A stretch of DNA of 64,000 bases from Pseudoips prasinana (Eukaryota > Arthropoda > Insecta > Lepidoptera > Nolidae). Below are positions 29,999 through 44,900 of the stretch, piece after piece. The notes beneath the pieces were generated by a model. It ran no database searches and was not told the origin of the DNA. It saw only the letters and a list, made by a program, of their open reading frames with translations. Position 1 is the stretch's first letter. Each line of letters begins with the position of its first letter. The stretch spans positions 253,001-317,000 of the forward strand of contig OX621264.1 in the NCBI GenBank assembly GCA_951640165.1. Reading direction: 5' to 3'. Position numbers and translations under genes: made by a program.

Positions 29999-32900
29999 TA
30001 CATACAGATATATCATGCATAGACACATGTATAATTGAATAAAATCCATTATTTTAATAATTTTTAAATAATGCATAAATAGAAGGCTGAAGCCGGGTGT
30101 ATAAACTAGTATGTCAATATACCTCTTTGTTTTGATTGTCTCCTTATAAAGAATTACTTAAGTTGCAAAAATATCCTCAATGATATACTAGTTACATACA
30201 ATGACTTCACTTGTCAATCTTCTCAATAAAATGTATGAACAATTTTACAATGAACAAATGCACAGTAATATTTATTTTATTCATAATGATTATAGTAAAC
30301 AATAAAGTCTTCGGCACCAGTCTGTCGCGATTATCAGGTTTCAATTTCTTTCACGCATACCTTACCATATTTGTTCTTAGCAACGTGTAACTAAAAAATA
30401 TGTTTTGGATTTTGAACTCTATAGATTTAAAAAAAAAATATATAAAAGGGGAACAGTAATATCTAAAAATTCATTATTTTTCTTGCATTTGAGGCTCATA
30501 CGAGGTAGATCGTTAATCACATTATGTCGGTAAGTCTTAACACCTTGTTATTAAAATACATTTTATTTAATAATTTTATATATTTATTTTAATTGATAAT
30601 ATAGGATATAATTTAGCAAGTAAATAACTAAATATCTGATGTTTCTATTTTATCTATTATACTTAATTATATGTTTTATCTAAAATATATAAATAGGAAA
30701 AAAAATGGTGTATTAATTTGTAATTATTTTACTTTTTCTAGGACGTGGAAGAACAACTATTTAATTTCATACCTATGGAAGACCCAATAGCTCAAAAAAA
30801 ACCTGGACAGAAGTCGCTTGGTCTTTCTCGTAAGAGGCAGAGAACCGATCAAACATTTTTCCAATATATAAAGAAACCGGTCACCCGAGGAACAAAAATA
30901 ATAAAAATCGAAATATATGATGCAGAAAATTTTCCCAAATCCGAACAGCCGATGTGCAATTGTGAAGCTGATGTCTGTGTTCAGCATGTTGTTAAAGCAA
31001 TATTATTCGATGATATATACTCCACCACAAGAGAATTAATAGCAAAAATTCAAGATGACATCGAACCAAAAGCATAGGAATTATATTAAGCTTCGTGTGG
31101 TTATTTCAATTTTGTATTTTTGTTTTCCTTTATTTCTTTTGTTTTGTATGTATATATTTACCATAAGTTTTTTTTTTATTTTTTATTTTCACTAATATAA
31201 TATTTAAGTTAGTAGATATAGATATAGATAGTTTATGTGTACTGAGCTACTACATTCATTAATATTAATAAATTAAATAAATAATAATTCGATGAATTAC
31301 TTTTAATTCTGTAGAAGTAATTCTAACCTAAACAGCGTTATTCTGCCTGATAATAATGTACATTTTCGTTTACTACTGAAAAAAAATACACTTCGCATTG
31401 CTGTTCTAAGATTATCACCGTATTACCAGTAACGCCTCTACCTACACCATCGAGGTAAAAATGTGAGTTTGTGTATTTAATATTCATAGTTAGTACAGTG
31501 GACTCTCATTATAGCGCTCTTCATTTTATCAAAACTCCGATTCGATTGGTGTTACTGAAAATTGAATTTTATTATTATTATATCGAGTAACATTATATTA
31601 CTTAAATATAGTTTTATAATAAATACATGACATTCAGTAAATAATGTTTATTTAGAAAATGTTACTATATCGGGCACTCACTGTATAATGTACGAAATCC
31701 CCTGCACTATAAATGTAACGCAGCGGTGAGCACAAATGCATTCCTTTATCATCAGGTTACCAGGTTGAATAGATTGTATCTAATTATATTCAATTGTACC
31801 TACTCATTAGTATTTGAATAGTTGAATGATAAAAATTACATGAGAGATGAAGATACTCATTTATACTGAACACTGAAATGAATAAGAAATAAATAAAAAG
31901 CTAAAGTTTGTGTGAAGATTCAATCCGATAATTCAATCATTCTAAGAAAAGGTTCAAATAATTAAAAACATGGCTTAGCATATAGTTTCATGTAATATAG
32001 TTAGTTTAATACAGAACAAGAATGTGAATAGGCTAAATAATGAGAGTAATTGAGTGTTTCTGGATCTACTTAGATCCTTTACCTTACATAAATATATAAG
32101 AAAGAAATGTTAGCAGCCAACTTCAGATTGTATGAAGGTACAGCACGACAATTCAATCACTCTAAGACAAACTTTAAAATATTTTAGAACATACATTTTG
32201 AATAGACTGAATAATGGGAGTAATTGGGTGTTTCTGGATCTCTTTTGATCCAGGAACCCCAATTACCACCTACTTCCATGGAAAGCTGTCGACCGTATTT
32301 TGTTAAACTCAACATCCTTACACTCACATGTATGTATATATTGGAAACGTGTAAATTTGTAAAAAGCCACCCATCATTATTCCCCCTGGCGAGTAGCCAA
32401 CGACCGCATCAACGCAGCTGTAGGGATCCAAACAAACTAGCTATACCCGCCTCAAAATTTGCCATGTTTCATTCTGGCCCCTATGCCATGAGCGTAAAAA
32501 TATATAATAAATTACCAGACAAAATAAAAAATATTGATTTTGAAACTAAATTTAAACATGAACTGCAAAAATATTTAATACAAAAATGTTATTATAACCT
32601 AAATGAATTCTTACAAAATAGATAGATAATTAAAATAATACCGACGCGTTAACGTAAATATAATCTCAATAACTTTTCCTTCCTACTGTCTCACAATATT
32701 ATTAGAATCGAAATACCATAAATTTAAATAAATTGACGAACATATATTTGTATTATTATTAATTTATCGTACCTTATATTGCTATGACTACTTATTTACT
32801 TTTATCACTTATTGAAATATGTACTTATAATGTTAACTAGAATTACGATCTGACCTTAGAAATAACTATTTATATTGTGTTGTGTTGCTGTGCCCTAACA

Positions 32901-35900
32901 GGGTTCATGTTGGAAACAAATATACCTGTAACAAAGATTCAAAGATTTTTATTGCGGACTAAGTGTTACAGAGGGTCTTAAAATTACGGTCAAACTTATA
33001 ACTTAGTCGCCTTATCAGGCATAGCAACAACACATTCTAAATAACATTTGTGTACTTATATTATGATGTCATTTTACAATAAATATTTTATGCTATAGAT
33101 TATACACTATTACTAAAACATGTCGGTCACATAATATTATTAAATTACAAAATTATTTAATTAAATTATTACATTAAACTTAATAATTACCTACTTTAAA
33201 TTATTACATTGATATTACATTTGATACATTTAGCATATGAATTCATTGACTGTATAGAAGCATTTCTCTGTTAACCATTTTTTTAACGTCACTTTAAATT
33301 TCGTTTCAGTCAGCTCTCGTATATGCTTAGGAATTCTGTTAAATATTTTTATTATCATACAGATACGATTTCTTTCAAATAATGTAGTTGACATTTTTGG
33401 CAGCAGTAGTTTAGTTTTGTCCCTAGACAAATATTTTTTATTTGTGCTCACTTCTTCAAACAAATTTTGGTGCTTTTTTACGAACATGCCAATTTCTAGA
33501 ATGTATAGAGAAGTCAGTGTCAATACTTTTAATTTTCTAAATAAGGGTTTACATGAGTCTAGTGGACCAGCACCACATATTGCCCTAATGCATTTTTTTT
33601 GTGAGATAAAGCTTTATTTATTTCCGTTGAATTACCCCATAGAAGTAAACCATATCTCAGGATAGATCCCACGTAGCCATGATAGGCAACTAGAGCTGTA
33701 TTTTCGCATGTTATTTTCCTGACATTTTTCAGTGCAAATATAAACCGATTTATCCGTGCACATACTGATTTGACATGGGGTTTCCAATTACAATGATTGT
33801 CTAATACTATACCTAAAAATTTTATTTCATTAATTTCTTCTATTTCTTTATCATTATATTTTAGATTAATCTTACGAGGTATACTATTATAATTTCTAAA
33901 TTGTATATATTTCGTCTTATCTACGTTAACGGTTAAATTATTTTCGCTAAGCCATTCTGTAACTGTTTTGACTGTATCGTTTAAGATATATTCATATGTT
34001 TCTGGGCTATAAATTTCGGGTACTGTTATCGAAATATCATCGGCAAAGAGAGTACATTTATGTGGTATAATTTTCGGTATATCGTTTATATAAAGTAGAA
34101 AGAGTAGTGGCCCCAATATACTTCCCTGGGGAACACCAACTTCATTCAACTTGTGAACCGATTTATATGTAGATAAGGTCTGGTTTTCATCAATCCGAGA
34201 AATTTGTACATATTGATTGATTGATTGATGAACACCTATTGTAAACCCATGAAAATAGCAATAAATAAATAAATAAATATCCATGCAGTACTTTTTAAGT
34301 TTAGCCCGGACATACATGCAGACAAACAGACACACAGACAAAAATTCTAAAAACTATATTATTGGCTTCGATATCGATTGTAGATCACGCCCCAAGTATC
34401 CTTTAAAAAAAATATTCAATGTACAGTTTTGACTTTCCTACGATTTTATTATATGTATAGATGAACTTGTTATAAAATCTCTCTGGCTATACTATTTGTA
34501 TCTGGCTGGTTTTGGTATCATTGAAAGTTTGAATTTTAAAGAACATTCCAAATTCAAATTAGGAAAATGTGTGATTTTCATTTGTTTTTCGTACTTTTAA
34601 GATGAGTGTATCTAATGACAATTCGATACATTTTAAGGTTTTATAATAAAATAGGTATCAATGCAACGCAAGCCGCGAATAATTTTTGCGCGGCTTAACT
34701 CGCAACAAGGTGATGCTGTGTGTGTGGTGGGATTGGAAGGGCATTATTCATTATGAGCTGTTACCACCAGGCAGGACCACTTCTGATTCTGAACTCTACT
34801 GCGAACACTTATGAGATTAAAGCAAGAACTTGAGAGAAAGCGGCCGGAATCAATCAACAGAAGGGGTGTGGTTTTTCATAATGATAACGCTAGACCTCAA
34901 CACATCTTAAGAGGCCTATTACAGTCCACTAGCGCCGCCAATCGAAAAAATGTCATAACTAGTAAATAGAATCAATAATACAAAATGTGGTCTATTATTA
35001 CTGTAGAAAAGGCAATAACGTAATTTTATAACACATTGTCAACACTTGAAATATAGCTGTTTAGCTAAATCGTGCATTTGTAACAAAAACGGCCGTTTAT
35101 GTTTTGAATGCACGATTTAGCTAAACAGCTATATTTCAAGTGTTGATAAGGTGTTATACAATTAATTGCCTTTTCCACAGTAATAATAGAACATATTTTG
35201 TATTTTTGATTCTATTTACGAGTTATGACATTTTTTCGATTGGCGGCGCTAGTGGACTGTAAAAGGTCCCTTAAACCACTCAGCAGAATATATAGTCCTG
35301 ACCTTGCACCTTCAGATTTCCACCTGTTTCGGTCTCTTCAGTATTCTTTAGGCAGTGTCAGGTTAACATCACGAGAGGACTGCCAAAACCACTTGTCGCG
35401 GTATTTTGATCAGAAGTCCCAAAATTTCTATAGCAAAGGTATCATGTCCCTACCTTCAAGACAGCAAAAAGTTATCGAACCAAATGGTACCTACAGTGGG
35501 ACATGTCGTCAAACATGCCTCAACAGTACAATCAGTAAAAATGTACAATAAATTGCCTGTACAATTAAAAAATTCCATGACTCCAAACGATTTTAAGGGA
35601 AAATTGAAGTCACTGTTGTTGAGGAAATGTTATTACAGCATAGAAGAATTTCTCAAAGATAAGCTCTAGCCTCTAGACACAAAAAGTACTGTCTACAGTC
35701 AAGTTCTGCAATTAAATTGTATTTTATAATTATGTTACTTTTTAGTGAATTTAATTGATTATTATTTATTGATCTGACCAGAAATTTTATAATTGTTATT
35801 TTAACTAACTCATGACTACTCTTTCTAATTTAACTGTAATTAACATTTTTATAGAATTATTTAAATTTGTGTGTAATTTTTTAATAAATGATGACATTAT

Positions 35901-38900
35901 TTTTAAATTATTTGTATTGTAAATTTTAATTGTGTATTTTATTTATGTGTGCAAATTCAGATACAAATTATTTTGTTTTTGAATAAATGACTAAACGTCA
36001 GTCATGTCAATTGACAAGGATCTTTATGAACGTGACTGACATTTGTGGGAGGGCGACACTGTGAGATCAAGGGTTGCTTTTAAGAAAATTCCCAAATATT
36101 ATGGGAAAATTTAAAAATGGCAATGACTGTATCCATTCTATTTTGTATCAATTCAAAAACCAGTTAGGCCAACTGGCCCGTCTAAGTTATACTTTGAAGG
36201 GCCAGATGGCCTAACTGGTTTTTTTTATCCTACTCAGGACAGATATTTGTGTGAACGTATATGTTTGTTTGTCCTGTAACTGGGTGTTTATCTATATAAG
36301 TATGTATTTACTAAAGTAGTATTTGTAGTATATCAGCTATCTAGTTTCCATAGTACAAGCTTTACTTAGTTTAGGATCAGATGGCCCTGTGTGAATAATG
36401 TCCCAGGAATATCCAACTCTTAAAAGATTATTAAGTACTTCATATATTATCGATTGATTGTAATAAATAATTTGATAGCACAAGAGAAGAAAAGAGTCAT
36501 TTTTATCTGTATAGATAAAGGTCATTGGGCGAAATCTGACCCAGTTAACGATAGTTTTCCTACAAAAACCAAATTAGTTTTAAATTGTTAAGTATTAACC
36601 TACATTAAAATTTAGATAGTTTTTTTTTTAACCATGGGAATAAAATGTTAAAGATTAATAAAAAATAGGTAATAAATGTATTGGTAAAACAATTCCAGTG
36701 AAGCATTCTGTTAAATAAATAAACAAAATAAACGTTTGCGCGCTATAAGAGTTAGTGATGTTCAAATCTGCTATAAACTATAAACGTGCTATAGACTATT
36801 GAATATATTTTTATAGCATGCTATTTTATATGCTATAATTATAGCACGCTATAACAAACGCGATAGTCAACTGAACGTGGAGATGTCATCATTTTATTTT
36901 TAAAATCATGTTTACTATCAAAAAACCAATAAAAATTTACTAAACCTTGTTATAATAAACCTTATTATTGTATTTTTATTTTTTAGATATATGTTTTTTT
37001 CCCGTTGTCTGCGTTAATGCGACATATATATTCGTAAACTAGAGACGTTTATCTAAACATACTACCAATTTTTTTGTCTGTAGGCCGTGGGTATAGGTTC
37101 CATACTTAGTTGCCCAATGACCTTTATTTCTAATTTAATATTTCATTCGCAATACTGAATACTACATTAACGTAAGAAAAATTTATACACGGATGCGACT
37201 TAAAAATCAAGCATGGCAACTCGCTCGTTAACTTCTTCAAATGGACTTATCGGGCCTACATTTAATTTTCCTTCATGATAAACTCCTTAACCTTTAGGAC
37301 TGTTTCCCTGACATCGCTATAAATAATACAATAATAAACGTAGAAACAACAATCGGCAAAGCAAGCTGTGGCAGAACTGTCAAAGAGACACTTTGGAAGA
37401 TGGTGGCGTTAGTTCCACTTTCAGCCACGTTCATAAAGATCCTTGACGCACTATACATATATTAATTAAATGTAAATAAACTATATAAAAAAGTTTTGAA
37501 TTTTCTCCCTCTGCCTTAGATTAGTACTGTAATATAGTTTATGCTTACTAAGGGATAAACTTCTTAGAATTGTTTTTATGCAGATACAGCCGTCTCTGCT
37601 TCGCCGGATGTATCTGCCCGCTACTTTTATATTCCATTATTAAATCACCTCCAAATCGGTGTAGACGTATTATTTTATTTTAATTAATTTTAAATTTTAG
37701 TTTTTAAAAATCCTTTTTTACGTTCCCAAACCAAAAGTGGCGCAGCCCGTACCGGATAATTCTAATAACTTCGGCGAGTTAACATATTTTCTTTAGAAAA
37801 CCATAAAATTCGTGCGAATAGGGAATATCCGGCGAACCAAATAAATATCTTTTGTGATCAAGAAACGAAGAATATGGGAGTGGCAGTCGGTTGGTGAGTA
37901 CAACTTTTCGCCAATCCTTCTTTCCTTAACCTCCTATATTCCATAATAGGGTTTTTAAATGTATTTAATTGTTACAAATGAGATAAGACTTCGCTCAGTG
38001 TAACTTGTCGGTTGTCGCAGTATCAATTTCTACTGAGATAACGTTTGTTCTGAGAATTGAACTAAACCATAGATGTAAGAAAATACTAGAAGAGAGATTA
38101 TTTTATATTACTTTATATAAAAAATAAATATAATAACTTAATTGATCTTAAAATCGATCATAATTTAATATAAATTCATTTAATGTAAATTAATTAATAA
38201 AGGAATTTTCGTAAATTTCCTAACATTTTCAAAAATATATTATACTTTAATGTTCTATTTTATTTAATACTGTGTAATTAATGTTTGTTATATACTTGTG
38301 TTATATGTATGTGATAAACTTTTCATATAATTAGAATAAGCGTGTAACAGTTGCCTTCTCTGATTTATTTCGTACTCTTTGACCATGACATCTTTACAAT
38401 TGATCCCTAGAGAAATTATTCAATTAGTACCATTGTTTAATGGGGATAAAAGGCAATTAAACCTATATCTTCGAAAATGTGAATATATAATCGAAAGATA
38501 TAATTCGAAGGATAATGAAGAACAAAATTTATATATATACAATGTGTTAACTAGCAGACTTACAGAGAACGCAGCTGCCCTCTTATCAGAACGTGAAGAT
38601 ATTGTTACGTGGACTAGTTTAAAAGAATTACTTATCCAACATTTTGGCGACCCTCGTAGTGAAGTGTGTATTAACATAGAATTAGAATCATTAAAAATAA
38701 AATCCGGAGAGAGTTTCCTAGAATTTTGTAATAGAATCCAAAGTGTTCGGTCATTATTAATATCGAAAGTGAACTCTATCGAAGATAGCGACTTAAAGCG
38801 TGCCAAATTAATTATATATAATAATACTGCTCTAAATGTTTTTTTATACAATCTACCGTAAAACATGGTACGGATAGTGAGATTGAAGGCTCCTGCGGAC

Positions 38901-41900
38901 TTAGAAAGCGCGTTAAGTGTTGTACTTGAGGAAGTTCATTTCCAAGAACAATACTCGATGCGGAATCGCATACACGGTAACACGTCCCACATTAATTCCA
39001 GTGCAAAGCAAAGTTTTACACAACCCTCTAGTTTTAGACCCATGATACCAAATAATAGCGCAACCCCTAAATTTAATTTCGGTACCCCACAAAATATGGA
39101 CACGGTTCGACCACAAATGTTCGGATCGAAACCTCAACTGGGTTTTCAGCCGAAACAACTAAGTAGTCCTCAGACCCCACAGTTCGGATACAGACCCCCT
39201 CAACAGTTTGGATATAGACCCCCTCAACAGTTCAGATATAGACCCCCTCAACAATTCGGATATAAACCACCCCAGCAGTTTGGTTATAAACCACCCCAAC
39301 AGTTTGGCTATAAGCCACCCCAACAATTTGGAATGCAACAAGTAAGTAAGTAACCGACGTTTCAATGCGGACAGTCGCGCCTAAGCCAAATATTCAGCAA
39401 GGTTTTAAATTAAATTAAATTACTACAGACGATTTCGACTATTCTTATAATGACAATAGTTATTACTACGACCCTTACACTTACGATGCAGATGGATTAG
39501 ACCCTTATACTACATGCGAAAATAATATGGAATTACGATACGATGATGACTCTGAACAGACTGACGTACCCGAAATTACGGATTTTCCCGAAACAGCCTC
39601 TATAGACAAGAAGTCCTAGAACTAAATTGTGATCCAAATTTAAAACTTCCACACATTTACTTAGAGGAAATAGACGGTAAAATGATGATTGACACCGGAA
39701 GCATGCGGTCATTCATTAGTCCCCAAAAAGCCTACCAGTATTTTGGACAATTTATTCGAAAAGAACCTTTCCAAGTTATTAGCACCCACGCATCGAGTAG
39801 ACATGCGAAGTTATGGACATACCTCTCTTGCCTACTTTCGTTAGTGACGATTTTCATAAATTTTATTTATATGACGTTGATATAAACTATGATGGACTGA
39901 TCGGAAATGACCTCTTGCAACAACTAGGCGCAGTTATTGACTTGAAGAACAAAATTTTAAAGACAAATACAACTAGCATACCCATAATTAATAATAATTT
40001 AAACTACATTATCGATATACCTGCACGTTCGGAACAACGCGTTATTGTCCGTATTGCCCACCGATCAACACTCAGGTCAAGCTATCCTTGACTATCAAGA
40101 ATTTGCACCAGGCCTCAGAATGCCTAGTGCCATAGTAAATTGTACAAACGGCTATGCTTTAACAGTTATCCAAAACACCTTAGATGAACCAAAACGATTA
40201 ACCATTACGCAACCTTTTTCAGTTACTGAATTCCATAATACCGAAATTCCGATTAACTTTACAAAATCTGAAACTGACATAGACACGGATAGACTTCTTG
40301 ACGAAAATTTATCTAAACTACGACTCGACCACACCAGTGACGAAGAACACTAAAAAATATTACAGCTCTGTCGCGAGTATAAAGACATATTTTACTGCGA
40401 TCAAATTCCTTTATCTTTTACAAATCAAGTTAAACACCGCATACGTACTCAGAACGAAGATCCCATATATGTAAAACCATACAGACAATCTCCATTTATA
40501 CAAGGTGAAATTAATAAACAGGTTGAAAAACTATTAAAAGACAATGTAATCCGAGAATCCCATTCACCATGGAGCGCACCTGTGCATCTCGTGCCTAAAA
40601 AGACAGATGCATCTGGTGAAGTGAAGTACAGAATGGTAATAGACTACAGACGACTAAACGACATAACGATTGATGACAAATACCCTTTACCCAACATTAC
40701 TGACCTATTTGACAAACTTGGAAAAAGTACTTACTTTAGCACACTTGACTTGGCTAGTGGATATTATCAGATAGAAGTAGAAGAACAGGAAAGACAGAAG
40801 ACTGCTTTTAGCACACAAAATGGACATTTTGAATTTTTAAGAATGCCATTCGGTTTAAAAACAGCGCCCGCAACGTTTCAGAGAACAATAGACAACGTTT
40901 TACGCGGACTCCAAGGAATCCATTGTATAGTATACTTAGACGACATTATTATCTACTCTAACAGCTTAGAAGAACACATATATAAGCTACGAACTATCTT
41001 TGACAGAATTAGAGAGACTAACCTATTAGAATTAGAATCATTAAAAATAAATATAAATACAACTTGACAAATCCGAATTTCTCAGGAAAGAAGTGCTTTA
41101 CCTTGGACACACTATTACTAAAGACGGACTTAGACCTAATGACGACAAAATAAATGCTGTACTGAGATACCCTTTACCCAAAACTACGACGGAGATAAAG
41201 AGTTTTCTTGGACTTATTGGCTATTATAGACGTTTTATTAAAGACTTCGCAAAGGTAACACAACCGTTAACAGCCTGCTTAAAGAAACGTAATCGCATTG
41301 TAATTGACCAAAATTACATTAACTCTTTTGAAAAATGCAAAGAACTTTTAACACACGCCCCTCTGTTACAATACCCTGACTTTGACAAAACTTTTTATAC
41401 TGACCACTGACGCATCAAACGTAGCGCTAGGCGCAGTACTTTCTCAGGGACAGATTGGTAACGACAAACCTGTGGCATATGCCAGCCGTACATTAAGTGA
41501 TACCGAATCACGGTATAGTACAATCGAGCGAGAATTACTTGCCATCATTTGGGTGGTTAAACACTTCAGGCCCTATCTGTATGGTCGGAAATTTACTATT
41601 TATACCGACCATCGTCCATTGACATGGTTACAATCATTAAAAGACCCCAGTAGCAAGCTTACGCGATGGAGATTGCGTTTGCAAGATTATAATTTTGAAA
41701 TTATTAACAAAAATGGAAAACAAACTACCAATGCGGATGCCTTATCTAGAATTAAAGTAAATGCCTTAAGTTCAGACGACGAGGATCAGTCTATGGTAGT
41801 AAACATCGACGAAAAAGACCAAAAGCTAAAGAAACATTTAGACGACGTAGTTACAGAAATAGAAATGTTAACATCAGAAAAAAGAGCAAAACGAAATGAC

Positions 41901-44900
41901 TCATCAACGATAACAATATCAGACTCTAGTGAAACGTTAACAGCTAGTCCTATGCTGGAAAACTTGTCTAGTCCCAATTACCCCGTTAGATCAGAATCCA
42001 GTAGGTCACAGACAATACATTCAGCTCAAGATTTAGAATCAACAGGAATACCAATTTTACACGAAGCAATTGATACAAAGCCTAACCAGATTATAGTATA
42101 CTCATGGTTTAAAAATGATATGCAAGTTAAAAATCTATCAAGAGAAAAACAAAAGGTATTAGAAGTTTTCTTACCCACAAATAATCCCGATTTAGTAAAA
42201 GAATTTTTAAAGCAATACGTAAGACCCAAGGTTAAATACTTTATCTATTTTGAAGAAAAAGAGCATCGAAAATTATTTAGCAATTTAGTTATAGAACTTT
42301 TCAAAAAGAATATGGTCCAATTATTTGAGTGCACTGAAAGAGTAATTTTTATTGAGGATGAGAAAGAACAAAAAGCAGTAATAGAAAAATATCATAAAGG
42401 TAAGACATGCCACAGAGGTATTAAGGAAACATTAGTTAGAATTCGTAGAAGTTACTATTGGGATAGAATGCAAGAAACAATTACAGCAATTATAAACGCG
42501 TGTGAAGCATGCCAGAAGATGAAATACGACAGAAAACCTATTAAACCCGTTTTACAGTTAACACAGACACAACATGCCCCATTTCAAGAGATTTTTATAG
42601 ATACTTTTAGTATAGAAGGGAAAACTTATTTGACCCTTATTGACGCATTTAGCAAATTAGGACAGGCAATAGAGATACAAGGAAAATCAACTCCAGAGGT
42701 AATAAGAGCCTTACTAAAATATTTTTCGTGCTACGGTATTCCTAGAAAAATTAGTTCGGATCCGGGAACCGAATTTAACAATGAACTCATTAAAGAATTT
42801 TTTAAATTTCCATAAAGTAGAACTTCATATCGGTACACCGAATAATCCAAACTCAATGGGTCTTATTGAGCGGTTCCATTCCACAATCATTGAAATTTAC
42901 AGGTTAGCCAAATATGAAAAGCGATGTACCGATGCGGCATCGGTCATGACATATTCAGTTATGGCATATAATCATTCTATTCATTCTGTTACTGAACTTA
43001 CTCCATTTGACTTCCACTGTCTGTGTGTCCGAATACAATTGTATTCGGACACACAGACAGTGGAAGTCCATATAACGTAGAATTTGAAAAACGTTATTTC
43101 CAAAAACTAGTTAAAGATCATGCAAAACGGACGAAAATTTTATATGAGAATTTAACGGAAAAGATGATAGGCACTAAAGAAAAGATTCGCGAAAAGAGAG
43201 GTGGTGAAGTAATATTTGATTTTCCCGAAGGAAAAACTATATTTGCCAAAGACACAAACAAACGTAAGAGCAAGGACAAGGCCAGATATATAAAATCAAA
43301 AGTAGTAGGTGAAACAGATAGAAATATTATACCCATACAGATAGGAGACAGGATAACAAAAGTCCCTCTTAAAAACGTCAAACGTCCTCCACAGGTGGTG
43401 CAGCATACTGCTGGTAGCGATCCCGGCGCTGGCCCTTCGTCTGCAAAACCTTGACGGAAATCCGGGGATACTACCGGTAAAAGAAGGTGAAGCTTACATA
43501 CAGACTGACCAATGGACTATAATCAAGATTAAAAATTAGAAAACATTTATAATCATTTAAAAGATGTTTCAGCTAATTATGAGCATTTATGTAAATTAAT
43601 TAACTGGAATGAATCGTATTCACATGACATCAAAAACTTAAAACTACATACAGAATTAATCCAAGATATTACAAAAGACAAATACCGCCAACTTGTACCC
43701 CAACAGCGTTTTAGAAGAGGCATTTTAATTCCTTTGGGTTCTCTTATTAAAGTTGTCACCGGGAACCTTGATCATGATGATGCGATAAGATTTGATAGAC
43801 TCATCTCAAAATTAAATAATAATCAAATTATGATGTCAAAAAAACTAACATTGGTATCTAAAATGTTTGATAGCTTTATAAATACGTCGGAAACTATTAA
43901 TCAGAATACTATACAATTAGATAACCGCATACAAAAACTTGAATTAATATTAAGAAATTTAAGTGCTAAACAAGATAATTGGATTTTTATAACATGTATT
44001 TTTGGATTGTTCAATATTCTCATAAGTAGTTTTCGTACAATATTTATTAGACTAAGTGAACTTGAAACTACCTTAGCATTAAGTAGGGTGTCCATATTAC
44101 ACCAGTCTGTTGTAAACTCCACAGAATTATTATATTTCTAAATCAGAGAACTTATTGTATGCTCCAACCGAGAGTAATTAAATTAAATTAGAAGAAACTA
44201 TTTGTGTAAAATCATATATTAAAGATAATCAGATTGTATTCATAATGGAAGTACCATTAATAGATAACTTTACATATGATTATTTTAAAATGTATTCATT
44301 ACCAATTTTCCATGAATCCCAAAACAAAACCCTATCTATTTTCCCTAAATATCCCTACCTTTTTGCGAAAGGTGAAAACTACTTACCGATTGTCAAGCCG
44401 TGTCGCCTGTTATCCGCTGGTTCCAGCTTCTTATGTAATGAAGACAGTCGAGCGTTATACTATGAACGTACTTGTATAGAACAACTGATGAAGTTTGAGG
44501 ATGACCTCACCTACTGCACGCAGCACCTAATACTACTCGAAGAGGTCAAGGTGCAAAGAATCAACTCTGACAGTTGGATCCTATATAGCAGATAAAGACT
44601 ACACTGACAAAATATTGTGGCAACGAAATCCGGAAACAGCCCATTTTTGGCACATATCTCATGACTATCGACGAGCCATGTGATGTTGAAATCAATGGAA
44701 TTCGGATGGGACACCGTGTGATTGAAGAATCAGACGAGGTGGAAAACATCCCTTTGATAACTCTACCGCAGTTACCAATGAACATCAATATATCAAGTGC
44801 ACGCGCACTTAACATGCAAGGAATCAACCTAGATGAGTTGAAGTATATGGAACATTCGTTAAAAAATAGTGCAGTGCTTGAAAGTGTTTTAGACGAAAGA

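Larger units (their letters stand above)
26055..32274. mobile_element. 6.2 kb terminal-inverted-repeat element with hairpin termini, Polinton-related
   Basis: Starts AGTAGGTAGTAATTGGGG and ends in the complement of AGTAGGTGGTAATTGGGG, flanked by TTCCATG on both sides (6 bp TCCATG plus one ambiguous base). It splits a LINE ORF cleanly. Terminal repeats of about 235-245 bp are present, near-identical over the outer 75. Three minus-strand genes and one plus-strand gene diverge from a central region, two with introns and TATA boxes. 6-bp duplications and 5'-AG ends are known for Polintons. No integrase, polymerase or capsid is seen, so it is small or non-autonomous. Confidence 0.8.

Noticed and set aside
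38420..38866. Antisense ORF over retroviral gag
   Set aside because: Shadow of the gag frame.
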